From NCBI GenBank assembly GCA_929200515.1, contig CAKNAD010000001.1:1-31691 (forward strand): a stretch of 31,691 nucleotides of DNA, written 5' to 3'. The position numbers and the translations under genes are program-made. Positions 1 to 7,627 of the stretch are shown here, in pieces. Position 1 is the first letter of the stretch. Every line of letters begins with the position of its first letter. Below the pieces are notes generated by a model. The model worked only from the letters and a program-made list of their open reading frames with translations. It made no database searches and was not told the DNA's origin. Source of the DNA: Candidatus Gorgonimonas leptogorgiae. GTDB taxonomy: Bacteria; Pseudomonadota; Gammaproteobacteria; Pseudomonadales; Endozoicomonadaceae.

Positions 1-62
1 TCATAACTAATTTAAATTTAAAAAGCTAGCATTTTCATTCACGACGTGTATATATCTGAAAT

Positions 63-207
63 ATGCTATAACCCTGCTTTTTTAATACTAAAAGTACTTT
101 GAAAAAATAATAATTTATGATACAACATTGACTTTATTATACGAAAATAAATTTCTCTATTTACAAGGATGTACAGAATGTCAATACCAGCAATTTCAGC
201 ACAAGCT
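63..207 (+). repeat. Kinase-array leader repeat, copy 1
   Basis: This is the first of three near-identical blocks. Each runs from ATGCTATA through an AT-rich spacer, TATACGAAAATAAATTTCTC and ACAAGGATGTACAGAATG, into the first codons of the kinase (MSIPAISAQA). In copies 2 and 3 the ATGCTATA is the 3' end of the preceding kinase gene. Here it has no gene in front of it, so it looks like the edge of the duplication unit or the worn end of a lost upstream copy. The block must hold the translation signals and possibly a promoter, but I could not pick a convincing -35/-10 pair. Confidence 0.85.
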
Positions 208-1215
208 ACAACTTCTCAAATATTACCATATCAAAATACCCAAGATAATAATCTTTCTGAAGGTATAGAAATATTAACGGTTATAAGAAAAACATCAGAA
301 GCAAACCAAGCAAATAATCCATGTAGTTTATTCTTTAATAACTCAACAGCCGATCAAAAAGTATCTATAGCTCATAGAAAAGCTACCATAGAAAATTGTT
401 CTCATTCAGATATTAAACTTCTAGGTGTGGGAGGTTTTGGAACAGTATCAAAAGGATTATTACAACATAAAAATGGACTACAAATAGAAGTAGCAGTAAA
501 AACTATTTTTTCTGAATATTATGATGATGAAGATTTTTATAATGAAGTTAAGTCCTTGCAAACTTTAGAAAATCAAGACCATGTAGTACAATTTTGTTTT
601 GCTTTACATGATACATCAGGTTTTAATTGTCATATTATTATGGAACTTGGAGACATAAACTTAGAAGAATATCTTGAATTTATACGGCAGTATCCAGAAC
701 TAAGCATAAATGAACAACAATTAGCAAAAATGGGGTGGGATACTTATAGTGGTACCCTAGCCTGCTTAATAAACAATATTTTTAATTTAGATATAAAACC
801 AAAAAATTTTCTCATATTTTTTAGAAGCGATACAATTAAAATAACTGATTTTGGTATCTTATCATCTAAAAAACATCTTGATGATGAAATACTGAATACA
901 ATGATAATACAAACAGCAAGCACTTTTATACAATGTGCTTTATTAAATAAAGCAAACTCTTTCAATCAAGAAACTCAAGACAAGTTACAAACTATTGCCG
1001 TAGACATTGTTAATTGTTTTCTAGTATCGGATGCAGATAAAGAATATTTTAAGAAAATTATAGCATCCTATGTTAATGATAACCCTTTACTGTTAAAACT
1101 TATACAAGGTATTTTTGGTTACAAAGGCAAGCTATCAGATATTAAGGAAACCTTAACAACAGTTAAAAATAAGGTTGGATTCCAAGCTCTTACTGATATA
1201 AGGCCTATGCTATAG
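178..1215 (+). CDS. Eukaryotic-like protein kinase, paralog 1 (putative effector)
   Basis: This protein of about 345 residues has an N-terminal region of roughly 80 residues followed by a protein-kinase domain. Visible kinase landmarks are the glycine loop LLGVGGFGTVSKG, the ATP lysine in VAVKTI (K108), the helix-C glutamate in FYNEVKSL (E123), the catalytic loop FNLDIKPKN (D205, K207, N210) and the metal-binding DFG (D224). The HRD motif reads NLD, so it is a non-RD kinase with the catalytic Asp kept. There is no signal peptide or membrane segment. An ATG lies nine bases upstream (169), but it overlaps the AAGGA ribosome site; the ATG at 178 sits 8 bases after it and is preferred. It is the first of three tandem paralogs. 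A kinase fold is clear; export by a T3SS and a host target are inference. Confidence 0.88.
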   Translation: MSIPAISAQATTSQILPYQNTQDNNLSEGIEILTVIRKTSEANQANNPCSLFFNNSTADQKVSIAHRKATIENCSHSDIKLLGVGGFGTVSKGLLQHKNGLQIEVAVKTIFSEYYDDEDFYNEVKSLQTLENQDHVVQFCFALHDTSGFNCHIIMELGDINLEEYLEFIRQYPELSINEQQLAKMGWDTYSGTLACLINNIFNLDIKPKNFLIFFRSDTIKITDFGILSSKKHLDDEILNTMIIQTASTFIQCALLNKANSFNQETQDKLQTIAVDIVNCFLVSDADKEYFKKIIASYVNDNPLLLKLIQGIFGYKGKLSDIKETLTTVKNKVGFQALTDIRPML

Positions 1216-1352
1216 CCCTGATTTTTTAATATTAAAAGTACTTTAAAAAAAAAATAATTTCTCATGCAATACTGCTTTTTTATACGAAAATAAATTTCTC
1301 TATTTTTACAAGGATGTACAGAATGTCAATACCAGCAATTTCAGCACAAGCT
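1207..1352 (+). repeat. Kinase-array leader repeat, copy 2
   Basis: This is the second copy of the leader block. It starts in the last codons of kinase 1 and ends in the MSIPAISAQA codons of kinase 2. Spacing to copy 1 is 1144 bases and to copy 3 is 1170 bases, so the repeated unit is one gene plus one spacer. It differs from the other copies by scattered substitutions and small A-run or T-run length changes, which indicates fairly recent duplication. Confidence 0.85.
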
Positions 1353-2385
1353 CAAGCTACAGCTTCTCAAGTATTACCATATCAAAATACCCAGGATAAT
1401 AAACTTTCTGAGGATATAGAAATATTAACAGTCATAAGAAAAACATCAGATGCAAGCCAAGAAAATAATCCATGTAGTTTATTCTTTAATAACTCAATAA
1501 CCGATAAAAAAATATCTATAGTTGGTACAGAAGCCACCACAGTAGATTTAAAAAAAACTTTTCAATTAGATACCCCCCCCTAAACAACTTCTAGGCGAAG
1601 GTTTTTATGGAGAAGTATTCAAAGGATTATTGCAGTATAAAAATGGACTACAAAGAAAAGCGGCCATAAAAACTGTTTATCTAAATTCTTTTTATGATGA
1701 AAAAAAATTTTATAATGAAGTTAAGGCCTTGAAAGATTTAGGTGGTCAAGACCATATAATACAAATCTATTTTGCTTTACAAAGCAAATCAGATTGTATT
1801 TGTCATATTATTATGGAATATGGAGATATAGACTTAAAAGAGTACATCAGATTTATAAAGAAACATCCAGAAATAAACATAAATAACAAACAGTTAGCAA
1901 AAATAGGTCACGATATTTTTAGTGGTATGCTAGCTTGCTTAGAATTTAATATTTTTAATTTAGATATAAAACCAAAAAATTATGTCATTATTTTTAGCAA
2001 AAATATGATTGAAATGATTGATTTTGGTGTCTTATCAGATAAAAAATATCTTGATGATGATATACTGAATAAAATGATAATGCAAACAGCAAACAGCTTT
2101 ACACAATGTGCTTTCAATAAAGTAAACTCTGAGGATCAAGAAACTCAAAACATATTACAAACTATTGCTCTAAACTCTGCTAATAATTTATTGGTATCGG
2201 ATGAAGATAAAGTCTATTTTAAACAACACATACCAACCTATGTTAATGATAACCCTTTACTGTTAAAACTTACACAAGAAATTTTTAGTGGGGATGGCAA
2301 TATATCAGATATTACGAAAACCATTACCGATATTAAAAACAAGATTGGATTACAAGCTCTTACTGATATAAGACCTATGCTATAG
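1323..2385 (+). pseudogene. Eukaryotic-like protein kinase, paralog 2, split by +1 frameshift
   Basis: The second array member is interrupted at a C8 tract. The 5' frame (start 1323; alternative ATG 1314) ends at TAA 1581-1583 after FQLDTPP. Removing one C restores an uninterrupted frame through PPKQLLGEGFYGEVFKG and on to the stop at 2385. The downstream part keeps the essential kinase residues: the lysine in AAIKTVY, the catalytic loop NLDIKPKN and the DFG in MIDFGVLS. The C-terminus QALTDIRPML matches paralog 1. The first ATG after the break (1630) falls behind the glycine loop, so restarting there would not give a working kinase. Because both halves are otherwise intact and well conserved, this may be a switchable or recoded gene, or a sequencing error in the homopolymer, instead of a long-dead pseudogene. 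Confidence 0.85.
1573..1580 (+). other. C8 homopolymer at the frameshift point
   Basis: Eight consecutive C fall exactly between the shared N-terminal region and the glycine loop of kinase 2. The upstream frame reads ACC CCC CCC TAA. With seven C it reads ACC CCC CCT AAA and stays open. CCC directly before a stop is also a plausible +1 slippage site, because tRNA-Pro could re-pair with CCU. Paralogs 1 and 3 have no C run at this place. The next longest C run I noticed is six, in nqrA. Confidence 0.95.
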
Positions 2386-2523
2386 CCCTGATTTTTTAAT
2401 ATTAAAAGCACTTTAAAAAAATAATAATTTCTGATACAATACTGGCTTTTTTATACGAAAATAAATTTCTCTATTTTTACAAGGATGTACAGAATGTCAA
2501 TACCAGCAATTTCAGCACAAGCT
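2377..2523 (+). repeat. Kinase-array leader repeat, copy 3
   Basis: This is the third copy of the leader block. It starts in the last codons of kinase 2 and runs into the MSIPAISAQA codons of kinase 3. The ribosome-site and start segment AAGGATGTACAGAATG is identical in all three copies. Confidence 0.85.
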
Positions 2524-3549
2524 ACAGCTTTACAAATTTTACAAAAGAAAAGCTCCCGATATAATAATAAACCTTCTAAACACATAAAAATATTAACAGT
2601 AGTAAAACAAACAATTCCCGAAGCTAATGAAGAATATAATCAATGTAGTTTATTCTTTCATAACGCAATAACCGCTAAAAAAATATCTATAGTTAATGAA
2701 AAAGCTACTATGGAAAATTATGAAGAAACTTCTCAGGAAGGTATTCAACTCTCTAAAAAACTGTTAGGTTCGGGAGCTTTTGGAAAAGTATCGAAAGGAT
2801 TATTACAAAATGAGCAAGGGCAAATAGATGTAGCTATAAAAAATATTCATTTTGGATTTAATATTACAAGAGATTTCTACTCAGAAATTAATGCATTGTA
2901 TACTTTAAAAAATGAAGATAACATTGTAACTATTCTTTTTGCTTTACATGATTTATCAGGTGTTTATAACCACATTGTTATGGAATGTGGAGACATGAAT
3001 TTAGAAAATTACCTTTATATTCTAAAAATTTCAGGTATAGAGACAAATGATAAACAAAAAGCTAAAATAGGATATGATATGTTTAATGGCTTATTAGCTT
3101 GCCTAAAATATGGCATTTTGAATATGGATATAAAATTAGATAATTTTATTATCTTTTTTGATAAAGGTATAATTAAACTAGCTGATTTTGGTGTTTTAAC
3201 TCCAAACAGACAAGATGGAAGTGTACAGATTAGAATGATAAGGAAAACTGCGCATTGCTTTGTAAAGTTTATCCTTAATAGCAGCACTACTGATCATGTA
3301 ACAACTAAAAAACAACTCGCTCTTATCTCTTCATGCGGTAATGCTAGCGCTAGTATATCAGATGCAGATAAATCTTATTTTAACAAAGAAATACTACCTT
3401 TTGTTGAGAACAACCACTTATTATTAATGCTCGTACAAAATATTTTTAGCAATAAATATCATTCATTAGATATTATTAAAACTATTGAATATATTAAAGA
3501 AGCTGGAATGCAGGCTCCTCCTGATATCAGGAATATGTTAAAAGGTTAG
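2494..3549 (+). CDS. Eukaryotic-like protein kinase, paralog 3 (putative effector)
   Basis: This 351-residue paralog has the same opening (MSIPAISAQA) but a more diverged body than copies 1 and 2. Kinase landmarks are LLGSGAFGKVSKG, the lysine in DVAIKNI (K116), the helix-C glutamate in FYSEINAL (E131), the catalytic loop LNMDIKLDN (D212, N217) and LADFG (D231). HRD is changed to NMD, again non-RD. The C-terminal DIRNMLKG corresponds to DIRPML of the others. The start follows AAGGA by 8 bases; the ATG at 2485 overlaps the ribosome site. Conservation is highest in the leader and first ten residues, as expected if the N-terminus is a secretion signal, but that is inference. The target is unknown. 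Confidence 0.88.
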   Translation: MSIPAISAQATALQILQKKSSRYNNKPSKHIKILTVVKQTIPEANEEYNQCSLFFHNAITAKKISIVNEKATMENYEETSQEGIQLSKKLLGSGAFGKVSKGLLQNEQGQIDVAIKNIHFGFNITRDFYSEINALYTLKNEDNIVTILFALHDLSGVYNHIVMECGDMNLENYLYILKISGIETNDKQKAKIGYDMFNGLLACLKYGILNMDIKLDNFIIFFDKGIIKLADFGVLTPNRQDGSVQIRMIRKTAHCFVKFILNSSTTDHVTTKKQLALISSCGNASASISDADKSYFNKEILPFVENNHLLLMLVQNIFSNKYHSLDIIKTIEYIKEAGMQAPPDIRNMLKG

Positions 3550-3615
3550 AGTAAAACAAGTAACAACTAGTTACAAAATTTAATATATAATTAATATTTT
3601 TTTAATGAGAAATAT

Positions 3616-4527
3616 ATGACAATAAATAGTTTTTGTGGTTATGTAGCCATTGCAGGTAAACCTAATGTTGGTAAATCCACGTTATTAAATCAACTAATAG
3701 AACAGAAAATAGCCATAACCTCAAGAAGACCACAAACCACAAGACATCAAATCAGTGGAATTAGAACTAAAGACAATATCCAAATTATTTTTATCGATAC
3801 TCCAGGAATACATGATACGCAAGTAAAAACTTTAAATCGTTATATGAATAAAGCTGCTAAAACAGCTTTAATTTCAGCTGATGCCATACTTTTTGTTATA
3901 GATAACGATATTCTTTCAGAAAAAGATAATGCCATTTATAAAGATATTTCAGCTTGTAAGCGTCCGATTATTTTAGTTGTTAATAAAGTAGATAAACTTA
4001 AAGATAAATTTAGATTAGCAACAAACTTAGAAAAATTAGCCATAAGTAAACAGTTTGATAAAATAATTACCGTATCAGCTAAAAATAAAACTAACCTAGA
4101 GCAATTAATACAATGTATAAATGGTTATATCCCTCAAGGTGAGCATCATTTTCCTGAAGATCAAATTACCGATCGTAGTGAACGTTTTATTGCAGCAGAA
4201 TTTATTCGTGAACAAATATTCCGCCAAGTTGGTGATGAGCTACCATACGATGTAGCTGTATCATTAGAAAAATTGAGCTATACTGATAATCCTAAAAAAC
4301 CATTGTTAACTATTGAAGCTACAATATACGTCAATCGTAAAAGTCAAAAAGCTATAATAATTGGCAATAAAGGTGATAGATTGAAACAAATTGGTACAGA
4401 AGCCAGAAAATATTTAGAGATACAATTTGATATCAAGGTAATGTTAAGATTATGGGTTAAAGTAAAATCGGGATGGGCTGATAACGCCAAAGCCCTACAA
4501 AGCTTTGGCTACAATCTTCCAGAATAA
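3616..4527 (+). CDS. era: GTPase Era
   Basis: Era is an essential GTPase that binds the 3' end of 16S rRNA and helps assemble the 30S subunit at the membrane. All GTPase motifs are present: GKPNVGKST (14-22), the QTTRHQISGI switch region (40-49), DTPG (61-64), NKVD (123-126) and SAK (154-156). The C-terminal third carries the KH RNA-binding domain with GNKGDRLKQIGTEARK. At 303 residues it has the usual length. The rnc gene that often precedes era is absent; a diverged kinase paralog lies 66 bases upstream. A perfect TATAAT at 3586-3591 could be its -10, but there is no good -35. The start is preceded by a weak GAGA ribosome site. Confidence 0.97.
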   Translation: MTINSFCGYVAIAGKPNVGKSTLLNQLIEQKIAITSRRPQTTRHQISGIRTKDNIQIIFIDTPGIHDTQVKTLNRYMNKAAKTALISADAILFVIDNDILSEKDNAIYKDISACKRPIILVVNKVDKLKDKFRLATNLEKLAISKQFDKIITVSAKNKTNLEQLIQCINGYIPQGEHHFPEDQITDRSERFIAAEFIREQIFRQVGDELPYDVAVSLEKLSYTDNPKKPLLTIEATIYVNRKSQKAIIIGNKGDRLKQIGTEARKYLEIQFDIKVMLRLWVKVKSGWADNAKALQSFGYNLPE

Positions 4528-4936
4528 AGATTATTATAACCTTTAGATTAACTACTAGGTTTATAAACCCTTTATTTTTTCAAATGCTAACTAGCAGTTC
4601 CTAAAAAAACTGTGCAGATATGTTGGGTCTTATATTTAATAAATATTAGTTTGTATATATTGAGGTACAATAATATATTGCTGATCTTCACTAAAATTTA
4701 TAAATGAGTAATTAAAATTGTTTGATGTTGCAGGAACTGCAAAGTTTACACTAGTCTATTTGTTATTAGTTAACACATATAATTGAATTTGATCTTGCCC
4801 TAATCGAAGCAATAACCTATTACTTTTAGCACTAAATCTATATAAAGCATAGTTTAGAACTAAATAGCAATTTGTTAGTCTAGATAATAAATATTCTTAA
4901 TAACAACAAATAATCAAAAATAAACAAGGAGATTTT
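4528..4936 (+). other. Intergenic spacer after era
   Basis: This is 409 bases of AT-rich sequence with no open frame that I would call a gene and no RNA gene that I recognise. The only structures seen are the short palindrome at 4558-4569 and a 5-bp CAGTT/AACTG stem near 4590-4610 that has no T run after it. The strong AAGGAG of the next gene is at 4926-4931. Confidence 0.6.
4558..4580 (+). terminator. Weak candidate terminator of era
   Basis: The palindrome GGTTTATAAACC is followed by CTTTATTTTTT. The usable stem is only four to five pairs, so this is a weak Rho-independent candidate. Its position 30 bases past the era stop is its best support. Confidence 0.3.
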
Positions 4937-6247
4937 ATGAATACAATTAATATAATTGACTATAATCCTAATAATTACCACCCGTACATTAATAGAAAAA
5001 TAGCTAAGTTACAACAACAAGAAAGATCTTTTGATGTTACTCCTTGTTTTAGTTATCAATCTAAAGGTAATCCAGTTAATTTAAATAGTAAAGTAACAGG
5101 ATTTATTAATGAACCTAATTATAATGTTGAGTTCACCTTAAAAAATGGTAAACGATCATCACCACAAATAATAGCATGTCGTCATTTAGCTGAAAGATAT
5201 ATCAATACTGATCAAGCTAAATCGGTTTATTTGTCAAGCATAGATACTAAAGAAAAACTAGAAAATCATCCAGATTTTTTAATAGACCATAATAGATTAG
5301 CCAAGCCTAAAAATTCTGAATTAGCGTATTATTTTAGCTTAGATCAACTACCGCAAGTAATAAAAAAACTTGTAATTAATGAATGTCTTGCAAAAAATAA
5401 ACAAGACATATGTTTTTTATTGCATTCATCTACACATGCTATGGCTATTAGAATAAAACAAAAAATAGAAGAAGAAGTTTTCATAATATATTTTTATGAT
5501 CCAAATAAAACTAATATACACAAAAAAATAGTTTTATCTGATATAAATCAAATAAACAAGATAACTCTAGAAGTTCTATTTGGAAACACAATATCATCTT
5601 ATTTCACAGAAGACACACCAACAGCATGTCTTTTAGAGTTATCTACAAAAACAACAGCAAATAAAACTAAAGATATTAAGATATTTGGCACAATATCGCC
5701 AACAATGCTATATTTAATTGCTCTAAATGAACATGTAAATGATAAAATTCTACAAGATTTATTATCAAAGCAAGATGATAAAAAAATATTTAATTTTAAT
5801 ATGTTAAATGCACAAAATAATGGATTGTCAGTTCTAAGCATAGCTTTGATCTTAAATAAAGTTGAGACTTTAACTACTCTGTTTAATGCCATTATGAATT
5901 CTAAATTAGATTATCCTGATAAAATAATATTATTAGTAGCACTAGATGCTAACGGAAATACAGGACTATATAATGCATTTTGTACAAATAGTACTGAAGC
6001 AATAACGGAGTTTTGCCAGTCTATTTTAAATAGCGATTTAAAATATAAAGATAAAATACTCTTATTAAATGGATATAATAATAAAAAAATTCCAAGTATT
6101 GTTTTTGCACATGTACACAACCTAACCGCAAGCTTAGTTGCTTTTACTAGGGTTATCGAACAAAGTAATTTAAAGCAAGAAGATAAAAACATGTTGCTTT
6201 ACAACCATCTGCAGGAGTTCCAAGCTATGTATCCAGGTTGGGTTTAG
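4937..6247 (+). CDS. EspL/ShET2-like putative cysteine-protease effector with ankyrin-like repeats
   Basis: This 436-residue protein resembles the ShET2/EspL/OspD3 effector family, papain-like proteases delivered by T3SS. A candidate triad is visible: Cys81 in IIACRHLAERY, His167 in SSTHAMAIRI and Asp188 in IYFYDPNKTN. The Cys-His and His-Asp spacings (86 and 21) are close to those I recall for EspL. The C-terminal half holds three repeats of about 45 residues (roughly 289-331, 334-377, 378-421). Each has a helix pair and an ending like SxLxxxDKxxLL, as in the long ankyrin-type repeats of this family. There is no signal peptide. A strong AAGGAG five bases before the ATG fixes the start. The family call comes from recognising motifs, not from a search. 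EspL cleaves host RHIM-domain proteins; the substrate here is unknown. Confidence 0.65.
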   Translation: MNTINIIDYNPNNYHPYINRKIAKLQQQERSFDVTPCFSYQSKGNPVNLNSKVTGFINEPNYNVEFTLKNGKRSSPQIIACRHLAERYINTDQAKSVYLSSIDTKEKLENHPDFLIDHNRLAKPKNSELAYYFSLDQLPQVIKKLVINECLAKNKQDICFLLHSSTHAMAIRIKQKIEEEVFIIYFYDPNKTNIHKKIVLSDINQINKITLEVLFGNTISSYFTEDTPTACLLELSTKTTANKTKDIKIFGTISPTMLYLIALNEHVNDKILQDLLSKQDDKKIFNFNMLNAQNNGLSVLSIALILNKVETLTTLFNAIMNSKLDYPDKIILLVALDANGNTGLYNAFCTNSTEAITEFCQSILNSDLKYKDKILLLNGYNNKKIPSIVFAHVHNLTASLVAFTRVIEQSNLKQEDKNMLLYNHLQEFQAMYPGWV

Positions 6248-6368
6248 ATATTTAATAAAGATGCTAAATGGCAATTGTGTTGTTGCAAATTATAATTGAT
6301 AATTACATAGTTTTGACGATAAACACCTAAAATTAACAGCAACAATAACATATTTAATAGGTGGATTT

Positions 6369-7181
6369 ATGGATAGATCAACAAAAATAGATGGATTAAC
6401 ACCTATAGCAACTGATAGTCAACAGCAATATAACAATAACCAACAAAGTGACCAGTCATTCACGGATAAAAAAATAATAGCAAAGGCAAACTCAAGTTTT
6501 ACGGTTGACCCTGATAAAACTAGAAAAATAGCAAAAACAAAATCAACAGTTAACAATAAAATTTCTAGTAGAATTTTTGATTATATAATAAAATTTAAAA
6601 ATAACACATCAACAAAGGTAAAAATACTTATAGCTAGTTCATTGGCATTACTTGTTCCAGTTTTAGGTTGCGTTATAGTAATCCTTTATTTGATTGCAAG
6701 TCGTGTAAATAAACTTGAAGCTAGTTCTTTCAATTATACAAATTCAGTTGATGAAGATAAAGATAATAACCTAGAAGAAATATATAATGCATTTGAAACC
6801 CAATCATTAATCTCGTTATTTGATAAAAAACCTAACAGTAATATATCTGAAACCAAAGTGCGAAGATATTTAATTGACATTTTTCAAAAAAATATAGAAA
6901 ACAATGAAAAAAATAAAACAAGAATTCCTGAATTAAATCGACTAGCTTTTAAACTTGCGCCAAGACTTACTGATTTTTTTAACAGTCAATCTAATAGTCA
7001 ACAGGCAATAAATGAAGCAATTAAAACTGTACTTGTGTATATAGATGATGAAGAATTATATAAAATTAATGTTTTTTTTGAAGCTTTAAAAAATGATCAA
7101 CAAATCATGGCTACTTTAGTAGATGACAAAATAGCAATGGCCACTATTAATTTATCTCAAGATGCAATTAAAAACAAATAA
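6369..7181 (+). CDS. Single-span membrane protein of unknown function
   Basis: I do not recognise this 270-residue protein. The first 70 residues are polar, rich in Gln, Asn, Ser and Lys. One strongly hydrophobic segment follows at about 85-110 (VKILIASSLALLVPVLG and onward), then an acidic linker and a mostly helical C-terminal domain of about 150 residues without Cys. The hydrophobic stretch sits too far from the N-terminus for a normal signal peptide, so a bitopic membrane protein is likely. An AGGTGG ribosome site precedes the ATG. It lies 121 bases after the EspL-like gene on the same strand and could be co-expressed with it. A bacterial inner-membrane protein and a host-membrane-targeted effector are both possible. 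Confidence 0.7.
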   Translation: MDRSTKIDGLTPIATDSQQQYNNNQQSDQSFTDKKIIAKANSSFTVDPDKTRKIAKTKSTVNNKISSRIFDYIIKFKNNTSTKVKILIASSLALLVPVLGCVIVILYLIASRVNKLEASSFNYTNSVDEDKDNNLEEIYNAFETQSLISLFDKKPNSNISETKVRRYLIDIFQKNIENNEKNKTRIPELNRLAFKLAPRLTDFFNSQSNSQQAINEAIKTVLVYIDDEELYKINVFFEALKNDQQIMATLVDDKIAMATINLSQDAIKNK

Positions 7182-7301
7182 ATTACTATTATTTTACCAA
7201 GTTTGTTTTATTAAACAGTGTTAATAGCTTTGCTAGGTATAAAAATTTATTATTCTTCAATTTGTGCTACACTTTCTACAATATTCGTTTAAAATAATCT
7301 A

Positions 7302-7340
7302 TAATTCAACAAGATAACATGTTGTATCTTGTTAGAATTA
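7302..7340. promoter_or_regulatory. Long inverted repeat (hairpin) upstream of nqrA
   Basis: The left arm TAATTCAACAAGATA (7302-7316) pairs with TATCTTGTTAGAATTA (7325-7340), giving 15 pairs with one bulged A and an 8-base loop. No T run follows on either side, so it is not a standard terminator. It lies about 290 bases before nqrA and 120 bases after the membrane-protein gene. It may be a regulator site or an RNA-stabilising end. Confidence 0.6.
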
Positions 7341-7460
7341 CTATAAATATAGCTACTAAAATAAATTAAACACTTAAATAATTTGTTTTCTTAAGAAAAT
7401 AATTGATAATAGAGCTATTAACAAATATGAAAATGATAAATTTACTGGCTATTGATTATG

Positions 7461-7491
7461 TTGATTTTGTTACAAGACTTAAACATATAAT
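7461..7491 (+). promoter_or_regulatory. Putative sigma-70 promoter of the nqr operon
   Basis: A perfect -10 TATAAT (7486-7491) is preceded by TTGATT (7461-7466) with a 19-base spacer, longer than the preferred 17. It would give a leader of about 130 bases before nqrA. Confidence 0.35.
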
Positions 7492-7627
7492 ATTTGTAAC
7501 CAACATGTGTCCTGTTTTATCATCCTTTATACAAACGGCAAATGAAAACACAAGATTTCTATAGCTACAAACCACCCTGATTTCTAAGCTTTCAATTGCC
7601 ACAGTATATAACATTGGATAAGGAAAA

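Larger units (their letters stand above)
7182..7627 (+). other. Intergenic region upstream of the nqr operon
   Basis: This is 446 bases without a convincing gene. It contains the long imperfect hairpin at 7302-7340 and a possible promoter at 7461-7491, and ends with the AAGGA ribosome site of nqrA. A small minus-strand frame at 7456-7698 overlaps the nqrA start and looks like chance. Confidence 0.6.

Noticed and set aside
1630..2385. Independent gene starting at ATG 1630
   Set aside because: It would lack the glycine loop and the usual N-terminus, and the frame is continuous upstream to the C8 tract, so it is better read as the second part of kinase 2.
4601..4936. Possible small RNA or small protein in the spacer after era
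   Set aside because: No stem of useful length with a T run and no open frame with a ribosome site could be found.
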